A DNA stretch of 64,000 nucleotides. Origin: Asterella californica. Its lineage: Eukaryota; Streptophyta; Marchantiopsida; Marchantiales; Aytoniaceae. The DNA is taken from positions 124,001-188,000 of the forward strand of contig JAYKYS010000002.1 of the NCBI GenBank assembly GCA_036924285.1, read 5' to 3'. Of this stretch, positions 48,703 to 60,885 are shown piece by piece (the stretch's first letter is position 1; the number at the start of each line of letters is the position of its first letter). The translations under genes were made by a program, and so were the position numbers. The notes under the pieces are model-generated. The model ran no database searches and was not told the origin of the DNA. It was given only the letters and a program-made list of their open reading frames with translations.

Positions 48703-51107
48703 ACCCTCTATACGCTTCCAGTCTTCCTTCCTCTTGTTCTCCAACAGAGAGAGCAGACACCTCATAAAGCAGTTCTGACTTTCTTCACTGCAGCAGCTCA
48801 ACACTAGTGGAATCAAAGCCCAGTAAAGTTTTGTTTCTGGCTGCATTCAAAGTCCAAACATGGATATAAGCTGAAGCTTAGGAAAACTCAAATCTCTGGA
48901 GGTAACATCGGATTTCGCCCACCAAAAGAAATCAGCTGAAATCAGCTGTCATATATCCGATGGTTCAAAACCGTTAACACTGCCCTTCCTGTACGTTTTC
49001 AGTGAGACCGGTTTGATGTACTTCTTCCGGGCGAAGACGGTTCAAAGTCCTATTCATGGAACACTACTTCTGGTCAACAGCCATGGTTTTAGGGTCACGT
49101 TTCAAATGGCTACGTCATCCGCCTATTCCCCCATCCCCAACTTCTGCCTCCGCAACCAGTTCTTTGGCATGAATCACTGCCAGAACTACTTTATCATGCA
49201 CATTCCCACCTATCCATATCTAACTGGCAAGGCATTCCTCAATCTGAGCTTGGTGTCCAACTCTTACCAGGGACTATCCAGTTTGTTGTGTCTTCTTGCC
49301 GCTGCTGCAGAATCTCACAAACCTCACCAAGCTAAGACGGGCTTTGATATAAGAGCACCCTAGCACGTACGTTTACTACAAAATTTGGTACTACCGTATA
49401 CACAAGTTCAACCTTTCAGACTTCATTGTGGAAGTTCTAAACCTCTATAACAGCCCAAAGTGAATTGATTCCGAACTAAATTTCTACCAAAATAATTCAA
49501 AATGAATATTTATGGGTGCATTCACCAATATTTAATGGTGCATCGGTGGTACATAAGTTTATGACCCGGTAAGCATAAAAGATTTATGGCCGCGGCAGTA
49601 ACCACTAAAGGCGGATGCTTGACACCCCCTAATGATACTCTCTGATGAACTCCGTAAGTGTGGATTGTAGTGCGAGTGTTCTCGGAGGGCGGTATGTTTC
49701 TCCGCGGCTAGGACTTACTCTGTCAGGGGTGGTAGACAAACTCCTGTCTAAACTGAACCATCACATCGAGGGATGTTAAGACAGAGACAGTACGCCGCAG
49801 TCACATCCACTTTGGGCACTGTTTCCCATTGACTGTAAACAGGAAGACAGAACATCCCCACTGTTCTTACTTACCTGTAAAGCCAACACTGCAAGATGTA
49901 CCAATACCCCGCCTTGCTAGCAGACCAGGCTTGTCTGTACACCTTGTTCAGTACTGTTTATCTCCACCGCGATTGCCAATCACTGATGGCGAATGAACAC
50001 AGGCTCCCAAGGAGGCTTCATACTGTCATCAACACAGGTTCCCACGGAAGCTTTATACTTTCATTCACTGGTGACATGGCACTCTACACTGGTAACCTCT
50101 TCACCACATCCTCCACATAAAGGCTACTAAAGTAACAAACACAAAGACGGCAAAATTGTGGACGATGAGCGACAATGTTTTATCGTGTGGAAGCTGTACA
50201 AACACTGATAAAGTAAGCTCAACTCCCCGTCACCTCAAGCACCTTCCAGTGAAGTTCCCTAGTTTTGAACATTTTCTGATTATCAACATAAGTTGATTAG
50301 CAGGAAATGACCACTGCTGATATGAAATGGAACCTATTGGGAGCCACATAACAACACCAGCAAACAAGGTTTTGCCCAATATAGGCAACTGATGGATCTC
50401 ATCCCTTTCACGGAATCCACTAAATAACTCTACATGTCAGTCTCGCAAGGACTGATCCATTGGCGAAAGCTTTTCTTTCGCTATTTGACTATATTCGATT
50501 TGTTCGTGACGGGATTAAAGTCCAAGCTCAGGTCCCAAAGCCACAAACATGGTGTTGTTCTCCAGGGATAGATTTTAAGACCACATCAAAATCGCATATC
50601 TGTTCCGTCCATGCATGACACTAACTGAAACTTCCAAAGCACGGACTGCACTTGCAAGGAAAGAGTTCCCTTTACCACAAATTCCTTGCCTAGCTAAGAA
50701 TGGCGGGACCGTACTCGCTTACAGTGGTGACAGTGGTGACCTTCTCGTATAATCGCTCAGTGCACCAATTCCCTCTCTCATGTCTCATTATTTCTTCTTC
50801 TTCTGCTTCTTCTCTTCTTGATTGACCTACTCAAACAGCGAGAACAACCTGCCATGAATCAGCCGGTGCCTCCCGCAAAGGACAGGCCTGGCCTTCAGTA
50901 TATCCGAGAAATACCTTTCATACCGCCCAGTAACCCTGGTGTGAACCATCTGGGGTGCCTCGAATGTGTGGGACCCGACTTGATACGTAACTGCAAAAGG
51001 CGAAGTATCAGATGACAGGCTGCCTCTTATTCCTGACAGCATCTGAGCGTCAGAGAAGGTTCCTGCCATCATGCAAGTCTCAACTTCGGAAGATAAACTG
51101 CTCAAGT
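48703..51107. other. Convergent intergenic region (3' ends)
   Basis: The 3' UTRs of the HRD1 gene (plus) and the CHASE kinase (minus) should lie here. Frames at 49013-49363 and 49896-50120 have no domain. The latter covers an imperfect duplication at about 49998-50060 (AACACAGG(C/T)TCCCA(A/C)GGA(G/A)GCTT). No other gene is supported. Confidence 0.5.
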
Positions 51108-54100
51108 TTACTGGTTGATGAACTTTGCAGCTCGACGCTCTCTACCTGTCTGGTTGGAAAAATCCTTGTGTAGAAACCTTTCCAACAGCTGGTGCAGTAC
51201 TTTCTGATCAAGAGGCTGCAACGACAAGGGATCATACTTTTAGTATCAATACGTGGCCCTTCAAATGACACAGATCACGCCAGGTTAAGTAAGAATGAGA
51301 TTCCAAGCAAACAGGGTAGTATGAAGGCAGAGCAATACAGGTTTATCAAAACGCTAGATGCAAAACGACTTTGATTTTGTGTTGAAATCCTCCAAGTGCT
51401 TTGCGCCTCAATTCTGGACACCAAGACATCGTCCGTTAGTCCACACTTGGAAGACGTTTCCTAAGTGTGGAGTATGCCTATGTCGTGGGCTTTACCTTAG
51501 GTATGTAATCATCCATGCCCGAACTGAAGCACATCTCATGAGTTCCCTGCATAACATCAGCTGTCACGGCAACGACTGGAATTCTGCTATGTGGGCACTG
51601 TTGTAGAGCACCAGGAGAGTGTTGTTGCTCCCAAGTTTGGCTCTGAGATGCTACACAGAAACTGCACTTTTCAACCTCGAAGCGCCGGATTCTTCTGGTG
51701 GCTTCCCAACCATCCACCTGCAGAAATAACAAGGCGTTGAAACACCGGATGAGGAAATGCTGAACTTGAAGTTAAAGTTATGTCATGTGAAATGGATCTT
51801 CGAACAAGAATGCAGACTACTACTCCAAAACACCTCCAAACAAACAGATCAATACCATCGAAGTGCTTCTACCGACTCCTTCCCCTGTAAATATGTCTTT
51901 TCAGCTAGGTGTTACTCAAACGTTCCTCTGTCTGTTTGTCGGGCAGTTCCCTGAACTTGACGAGTTCAAGCATGCGTACATCATACTATTTCTTACAGTG
52001 GGAAACGTTCTAAGTTCTGAACAGAAATCCTGATCCGTTTTCAAGGCAGTTCGGAACCACTCACTAATAACACATCTGTAATAACTCCTCTGCCCGTCAG
52101 CTACCACGCAAATACCACGATCCAACAGAAATATATTTGGCACTTACCTCAGGCATTTGGATATCCATTAGGACTAAATCAAACTGCAGGTTTGCAGCCT
52201 TATTCTTTACAGCCTCGATAGCCTCTACTCCCCCACTAACACACTCCACAGTAGCGCCATAACGGGCCAACATTGAATTTGCAACCTTTCTATTGATCAG
52301 GTTGTCATCCACCTGCACAGATTACATTCACAACTTTGATGTTGGTTTTCATCCATATTACAGACATCGCGAAAGAGTCCAGACACGGGTGGGAGCCATG
52401 CTGAGATTGCCAATTCAAGATAAAAACAGAAAGAGAACAAGAAATGTGTGAACTCATGCGAGGTCCTCCTAGCCCAAGACTGAACTTGCGATTGAGTGAA
52501 CCGTACGGGTACAGCGAACCAGCAAAATGTTAACAAAAGAACTCACCACTAGCAGCCTTTTCCCTGCTAACATGCTCGCATTCATATTCACGCTCTTTGT
52601 CGGAGGCCGCAAAGCAATTCCTAGTGCCTGTAGTAGCCCAGTGGCCAGAGTCGTCCGGCGCAGAGGTTTGAAAACTGTCTGTGAGAACCCCCCTTCATAT
52701 AACTCCTTCTTCTCTCCAGGATTATGCAAGGGGGATGACAGAGCTAACACAGGCAGAGTCATCAGTCTGTGTTCGTTTCGAAGGGATTTGACCAGCAGAA
52801 CTGCCTGATCCATTCCCATTCCTTGCAGATCCACAATAACTGCGTCGATCTGCGGTCTGTCTTTCCTGTATTTGAAGCATAAGACACGTCCATCAATAGA
52901 CAGACTTATCCAGATTGGCGAGAAATGGGAGAAAAGACGCAAACACTGCCCCTACTTTCGCGGACTGAAGAGAAGAGTTGAATACACGATGGAAGAGAAA
53001 ATGCTAAAGGCTGACAAAAGTTCGACTCCGGTGGATACAACTTACTCAAAAATACATGCTAGAGCTGTTTCCCTGTTGCTAGTACCTTCTACTATTACAC
53101 CTAGCCTCCGCAAATAACTTGCAGCGACTTCCTGCACTCGAAAGAAGGAAAAGGTTAGACTTATAGTCCTCACTTAAACATCTCAGCTGAGTCAACCGTC
53201 AAGATAGGACGTAACACAGAAGTTGTGCGGATGGCTGACAAAGTTAATATGATCCTATAGATAAAACACAAGGCAAGCAAATGTCTACGGATGAAGTACC
53301 TGCCGAACAAGATGCTCATCGACCAGGAGAACTCTTGTCCCTTTCAGTTTCTCTTCTCCATAACCTTCACAGTCACGCTTTATGTCCTCACTCTTCGCTG
53401 TCGAATCGCTTGGTTTCTTTACCTTAAACGTGAATTCAAAAATGCTACCTTCATCTGGTGCACTACTTACGTTCAGCTTCCCCCCCATCAGTTCCACCAA
53501 TTTCTGCGTTCAGTGTCGAACGGCATTGCGTTGTAAGTTGCCCGATACGTAAAACAAGGCTTCGGTGCAGCTCAAGAAAACATAACTTGAAACGAAACTG
53601 TTGCATGTAATGTGCCTCCTTAGATTTGAACCTAAGTACCAATACTATTCAAGACTTTCAACTCTTGCCTGGGACTCCTAGGGAACTTGCAATTTACGGA
53701 GACTGTAGTCCTCCATTTTCTCGTCTCAACATTATTTTCAAAGTAGACGCAGGCTTACATACCTTGGAGATGGATAAACCAATCCCCGTACCACCGAACT
53801 CCCGAGATGTGCTGCTATCTGCTTGAAGGAATGGCTGGAACAACCGATGCTGAAGATGAGTGGGAACCCCAATACCTGCAGAATCCCAAATTTAAAAAGG
53901 CTCGACTTCAAATCTACCTTGAAGTAGGCAGCAATTACTTAATGGTGCTTCAGAAGGACTTTGCTAGTCCGTGGATTTGGCTCACAGCAGAGAAAGCTGG
54001 GAGCAGGAGGGTAAACTGCCTTTATAAACAGCTAACCTTATCCCAGTCAAGACTCAAAAGTCACGGTTCACGGCGTTACCTGTGTCTTCCACAGAAATGA

Positions 54101-57100
54101 CAAGTGACAAAGTTGTCGAACCATCCTCGGTACTGTCACCGGCAATCCCTGTCTTTGCCACCCAGTTTCTCCATTTCTTGATAGATTCGTCTGAATTCAG
54201 AGGACCTTCTTGCATGCTCAACCTAGGTGCCATAGATTCCGCTAACCCTACTCTGCCTATCTTAATATCTTTTAGGGCCCATTCCCGACTCTCAACTATT
54301 TTTACCATCTTTGGCATCGCATCATATTGGCGTTTGCCTCTGTGACTAGCCTCACTAGCAGGTGAAGAGGACAGTGATGAGGTTACAAAAGAACAACAGG
54401 TTTCCTCTCGATGGTTGTAAATACGAACACAGACAAAAATGCTACCATGCTTCGTGAACTGCAAAACGAACAAGGAGAAGAGAAGTTCACTATTTTTTGT
54501 TTAACATCATTTCGCTCCTAGTGCAGAGCTTACGCACAAAAGTGGATCGTGACTTGCTGGTCATAATTGTAATGGTGTTTCACGCATGCTAAAATAAAAT
54601 CAACTTAACGGAAAAATCACTCTAAATTCTGAATAAGGAAAAACAAGCCAAGTACCATAACTGTAGCGGAATTCGCGAAAACTGCGTCCACTGGGCAACA
54701 TACAAACTGCGAAACGTTCCAAGTTGCAACACATTACATTCAAAGATAGAAATCGAGGGAGATCTCAGAGCAACTGACCTTCATGGAGTTTCCAACGAGA
54801 TTAATAAGAACCTGCGAAACAAGATAGCAGTTGGGCACTTCATAAAAAACAAACCCTGAAAAATAAGAACAAAAATGAACTCGATAGCAGAGACAATTCG
54901 CTGCAATCGGCGACCAGACCCATGCAATGACCACGATGAGTATGCACTTTCCGAGCATTTCGAACAACGAAAACTCGATATTTCGAACAGGCGAAGGCAC
55001 TACATCGAAAAATCGAAAGCTGGTAATCCAAGCCAGGGTCACATACAAAACGACATGGAAAAGCTGAGTTGGCAGTCTCATGAGGAATTTCGCACCTGAC
55101 GGAGTCTTCCAGGATCTCCATAAACGCATTGAGGTACACTATCGTGTACTAAAGCGGAAACTTCAAGCTTTTTCTCATTCACTTTATCTTCAAACAGGCA
55201 GAGCAAGTCATCCAGTTCTACACGAAGATCAAAAGGAACTGACTCCAGCTCCATCTTTCCAGCCTCGATTTTGGAAAGGTCAAGAACCTCATTGATCAAA
55301 GAACTGCGAAGGATAAATTCCAGCTTCAGGGCAGACCCTACCAGATCACAATTATCCAGACTTGCAACTGATATATCCACGCCACCCCATATCTGACAAT
55401 AAGAACTTCGTCAACCCTACCCCACCTTACGAGAGAAGGAAACTGAGAGAAACATCACCAACAAACAGCAACGTCCTGTCGATAGGGAGAACTTACACAA
55501 GATTATTGCCGCTCGCTTGAGCTATCTTCACATACTCATGCTGTTGTGCAGTCAGTTCTGTTCCCATAAGCAGGTTCGTCATCCCTATAGCAAACAGGGT
55601 ACATTCGCTTGACCTAGATAAGTGGGCTGTCCAAGTGTCAAATTGGTTCCTCTGTAAACTAAACAGAAGAAGAAGCGGTAATGAAGACAGAGACACATTC
55701 TACAAACGACGGAGTCACAAAATAGTCATGATGGACTTACCAATCACCCCGTTCATTGGTGTTCTGCACGGGTAACAGGGTGGATAAATGATTAGTCACA
55801 GCCTCCACTAGAAGTACCATATCACCCACCAGGTCAACCCCCAAACCAAAATAGCTGGGCTTAGAGCACCGGTACATGAACTCAGGAAGAGAGGAAACTG
55901 CATAGACACTTCTGCTCACGTTACTTGACGTGGACGACCGAACTCTATTTAGGGATCAGAAGCAACGTAACAATTTCAGTCGAACCAGAAAAGGAAGTAT
56001 TCAGGCAAAAACCCACATCTCAGCGACCAGAACCGAAACAGGAAGAACTAGAAAAGCACCTTACACCATAACAAGTGTGTACCTTCTGATTCTTTCTTGC
56101 ACAGTACCCTCACTTCAGAGAACCATATGGTGCTCCCACAAGAAGTGTGTTATTAACTCCTCAACTCATCCACTCGAGAATTTTTCTACATTGCTTTACA
56201 TACAATTTTCCAGACTATTAGGAACTACATATAAGCTGTAATTCTGTTACTGACTACAATCACTGGCCCAACACAACAGCTTCTACCTTCCACTCCGAAA
56301 GTGAGTCAAAGAGGATCTCACCTTATTTCATGCGAAACAGTCGCGAGGAATCGAGACTTCGCCTTGTCCGCAGATTCAGCTGCTTGCTTTGCTGCCCGTA
56401 AATCAGAATTCATCTTCTGAACTTGGAACATGTGCCTCTCTATCGCTTGCATTTTCTTGATCGCCAAATAAACGATAATGGAGCAAAGTAGCACGACAAT
56501 CATCATAAGTATCGGCCAGGCAATCACGTTCCGCAATGCATTCAGTTTGATGCTTTTAACTGCGAAGCATCTAAGTTCGAAGTTCTGGAAAGCATAGGTC
56601 CAAGCGATGGTTGCTGTACTTTCTTCCCGAACCCTCGACTTCGGGTCATAGACAGGCAATTCACACTTAGATGCTGTTGAGTCACAGTTGAAGCTAGCAA
56701 GCCAGTCCTGCCGGCTCTGCGGGAGGAAGACCACTGCAGCATCCATGTCTTCATCGTCCTGATATCTAGACAACACTGTACCAAAGACCTTCTCAACCTC
56801 CAAGGATACACCAACCCAACCGAGGCACATCTCGAAGCGCTCGTCAATAGTTTTCGGGGTCTGGTTTCCAAAATACGGCAAGTAGGTTCCAACCCGCCAG
56901 ATTCCCGCGTACTGATCTGGTGGTGACATAGCAATGGTCCCAGCCTTTCTAGCATCGTCAAGAGTTTGGTTGATTGCCCGGAAAGACCTGACATCCACCA
57001 GCCTCGCGTACAAAACCGCATGCGATGCGAAGACGACAGGTGCATACTCTGCCGACGTGTAGTTGATAGGGACACCCTCTTGGTTCTCGTCCATCATGAG

Positions 57101-59482
57101 CAATGAGGAATTCCACCTGAGTTCAAACCCAGCTCGTTCTGCCTCGGTAATTCTTCTGATGAAAATAACCCGAGGCGTATTTGGTCGAAGGAAGTCCGTT
57201 TTATTGGTGAAAGCTAACCACGTATCCTGCGTCATAACCGGTTCACTCGCCAGCAACCCGAGTATCATGAATGAAGAGTTTAAATTGTTGGCTACTTCTC
57301 CCATAAGTATCTGTAAGAATCAAGACAGGATTATGAAACTGCGTAGCATTAGTACGGATGTTCTAGGTCTAGACAAACTTGTCTCATCGTTAAAATCATG
57401 AACTAACATCACATTCATCAACTTGCTACACCTCTTAACGCACAATCTACGTCAGGAAAAGCTTGAACAGCTTGCTGACCTGTAGAGGATTGCAGCCTTT
57501 AATCTCGACCCTCACGAGGAATCTACCGAACTCGATTCCTAGTTTATTTTAAAATCCACTTCAGTCCTACGTACTCTTGGACGTCTATTCAGAGTCCTCG
57601 TAACCTTTCCAACGATCTTAAGTGAGTAGGTGTTCATCCTAGACTAGGACTAGGGTAGAACAAAGCACACAGAAAAACTCGTTTCCATAACTCCCTCATT
57701 TCTTTTTGTCTCCACACTACCATAGAGTTTGCAAGCTTGCATCTGATAATCTCCGCACGCTCTAAGACAGACTACACTAAACTCTCCTGTTTCTACAGTG
57801 TCTTCACCAGTACATTCTTCCACCTCCAAATTGGTGTGGAATCTTCTTTTTTACATGATTCATGAAGAGGCTTTGACATATATTTCACAACATGTGCAGA
57901 GCAACCTCAATCCTACTGTAGATGCAGGTCAATTCCTCAGTACAGCGCAATCCCAAGGGCACTTGGAACTGCGCGAGGGACGGATGAATATAAATATCTT
58001 GGAGATAACCCTCCGCAGATGTGATTGTATCTGCCAATGATTATCTCCAAGACCGCAGACGTGACCAAGCAGATCCACAACGAACTTTCCTTCCACCGCA
58101 CATTACAGACAGGTTTGAACAACTCATGCACTTGTTTTCGCACTCGATTCATCAAAAGTTATCTCCTGATCATGACAGATACTGGAGAACGCGGGTGCAC
58201 GCATAACCAAGTTACAGGTATATATTGGGAAGAAAATAAAGTTTTTCCGATCTTCTGCTTCACAGGACGAAGCTATCACTGCATTTCAAAGCACTACTGG
58301 AGCTAACGTGGCACCAATCTCCCTTGTAAAGGACTCAACTGGCACACTGATCAGTTACAAGGATCGCAGTTTTCAACTCAGGCACGTAGCAAAGTGTAGT
58401 GATGCAGTCTTCGTCATCGACATTGTACTACATTTTTTCGCGCAGGGCAAAGTTGTAAAGAAATGAAGGAACAGTACCATGAGCTAGCAGGAACTACAGA
58501 CTGGTAGGGATTTTGAAACGAACTACTCGACTTCAGATCACGACGATCACGTATCTTCGTACTGACTGCGCCGGCTTCACTGATCAATTTAACCACGTTA
58601 AAGAAGACGCCTTGTTTGATTATCATTTTCATTCAAAGGCACTGAAATCTCGTACAACGTTCGTATCATTACTAACATCCAGTTCAAGCTCAGGATCCGA
58701 GTTAACAGGCCTCTGACGGAAGAACCGTAGCTGCATATATAGCAAACATAGCATCTTTAAGCAATTCCGTGATTTCTCACAAGATTTCAAGCAACGATCT
58801 TCAAATCCACGAGATAATCTCATCCTCTTGAAGAAAAAGGGACAATCCTGTGGTGGGCACCTTCGTCATTTTGAAGGGGAGCCCCGACCGAGGTGGAATT
58901 AGTGGAAAGCATCTAGGACGTCAATGGTCATAGCCTGTCAGATAACGACAGCTTAACCCGATGGTAAGACAGAGTATACGAGTGCTACAAAGGGAACATG
59001 AGAGAAATATACATTTCTATAGTAGGCACCGAGGCAAATCACAACACATACTGATTGTGCACCAATTCACTTTGACTCCAAAGAAAACGGGGAAAAGAAC
59101 AAAATAAGAATAAGAAAATCATCTGTATTATGCAGCCGTCGTTCACTCAAACGAGTCCCAACATAATTTAGACTCTATTATGTTTAGACCGTTCAGCAGG
59201 TTATCCAGGCATACACACCTCCTGACGATTGCTGCACTTTAGCTTGAACTCCTGCCGCTGTGTCTCCAGAGAGTTGCGAAAGAGAACTAGTCCCACTCCC
59301 ACTGCAGTAAGAAATCCTATAACGGTGCATATCAGCTGTGCGGCCACAGCTCTGCGAGGACTTTTGCTGATCTTCCTCCATGACGGTAGTAAAGCCCACT
59401 TCGCCGTCTGCCGCCAACGACTCAAAGATCTGCGACTGCAGTGCCATCGAGGACGCTCAATATCGTCCTCGTTGTATTGCAT
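51108..59482 (-). CDS. CHASE-domain hybrid histidine kinase (divergent cytokinin-receptor family)
   Basis: Fourteen exons: 59482-59219, 57310-56322, 55763-55741, 55584-55497, 55303-55096, 54811-54779, 54458-54080, 53875-53763, 53503-53300, 53131-53046, 52865-52547, 52312-52148, 51717-51496 and 51215-51108. All phases agree, giving 1066 residues. Order: membrane segment (about 45-68), extracytoplasmic CHASE domain (about 90-340), second membrane segment (about 348-371), coiled linker, H box [16 protein letters not shown] with His415, N box [12 protein letters not shown]1 VEDTGIGVP, F box FQPFLQAD, G2 [11 protein letters not shown], a receiver-like domain (about 750-890), and a receiver with D904/D905, phospho-acceptor D952, T1009 and K1031. 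The phosphorelay residues are complete. The CHASE ligand pocket is not: where AHK4 has LTSP this protein has AMSP (215-218). Family membership is very likely; the ligand is unknown. The first intron is 1908 nt. Confidence 0.93.
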
Positions 59483-60700
59483 TTCCTCCCAATTTGCGAA
59501 GTCTATCTTCAGGCCCCTTCCTCCTTTTGTATAGTATAAGGATCACCTATTTGAAATTGGCACGCAACCATTCGCACTGAAAGAAACTGCTATCCATACG
59601 CTACAAGTCTCTCATTTGCAATATTTGGTGCAGCAGCATCCAGCATCTATACTTAGACGCGCACAATCCTTTACCATCATTTGAACCCCACGGTTAAAAT
59701 TCGGACGGAAGTGTGTCTCCAATACGTTCGATCCGCTTCCTACGTATTATCTCTCTAAACTGCTCGCTCATACCAGGTCCAGGATTTCGCACAACGAATG
59801 CTCTACCTCAAGGGGCAGCAACATGAAGAATTCATCAGCATACGCCATATCAAGCATAGACAATGAAGAAACGCAAGTCACTTTATCAATTACCACCTTG
59901 GATTCTCCGTCGTGTACACCAGATACTCGAGCTCCTACGTAGTATCGGAAAGGCGGAACATTCATCGTACTGGGAAGTGTCGTGTGTAAACCCAAACACC
60001 TCCTCGACAATGTCTCCAGTCTCATCCTTAGGACCGACTGTACCTACGAGCTACTGTAGTTCCTTTGCACTGTTACTGATCGCGCTAATCCCCCGCGGAT
60101 CTGTTTATCTGAACGCCGGACCGTCAGTAAAACACGAAGTTCCTACCCACTTCAGTACTTACATAGTTCATCGACGCTGAGCTACCGGCATTGCTCGAAG
60201 ACTTGCTCGCGGGAGCAGCGCGACACACAACACCCAAGAGAAGAAACCAGTAACAACAAGCACCACTCACCGCGTAATTTACACCTCAAATTCAGCCGGA
60301 AGGAAAGTCTTTCAAGTCCCTCCTCGACGTGTCAAAACCTTACGAGTAAAAGTGCTCTGACTGACGACGACATATTTGACGAAATAGCTCCGGCAAGAGG
60401 ACACGGAGTCTGCGCCGGGCGCTCGATTCTTCATGACTCCATGCTTAACTTCGCCTTTTCACTCCTATCCACTGGCAACCGGATTAGTTCCCAAACCGTC
60501 CGCATAGCAACAATGCGCCACGCAAACGCAGCCCATGGTCCATGGCCCCATCCAATCTGGTTCGAGTCTCCTGCTCTTGCCGCCATCGCTGCTCACCCAC
60601 GCTTCGCAGGTCCTCTCCGGTTTGACACGAGGCCTCTCGATGATGGCGACAGGCTAACACCAGTATAATCCATCAATGCTCTGGGTTACTTGCCTGCTCT
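59483..60700 (-). promoter_or_regulatory. Leader and promoter region of the CHASE kinase
   Basis: This sequence lies upstream of the kinase ATG. An 85-codon minus-strand frame (59768-60025) ends 285 bp before the ATG on the same strand and could be an upstream ORF if the leader is long. GC-richer DNA at 60400-60660 may mark the promoter. I found no convincing TATA box or transcription start. Confidence 0.4.
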
Positions 60701-60818
60701 TGCGCCTTCTCACAAACTCTCGTTACCCGTAACACCTTTGTTACCGGTAGTCCGTACAGTTATATTCTGCGATCATTACATTCCTCTTCGTTACAGGAGA
60801 AAGTACTTAGCAGGAGGC

Positions 60819-60885
60819 ACTCGAATCTTGTTTACCGGACGTCAGGATTCCTGACTCGAATCTTGTTTACCGGACGTCAGGATTC
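60819..60885. repeat. Direct repeat, 32-bp unit, two copies
   Basis: A 32-bp unit starting ACTCGAATCTTG and ending GTCAGGATTC occurs without change at 60819-60850 and 60854-60885, separated by 3 bp. The identity suggests recent duplication. Confidence 0.92.

Noticed and set aside
51496..51717. The Ser/Gln-rich loop in the receiver as an unusual insertion.
   Set aside because: Plant cytokinin-receptor receivers commonly carry a loop of similar length at this position.
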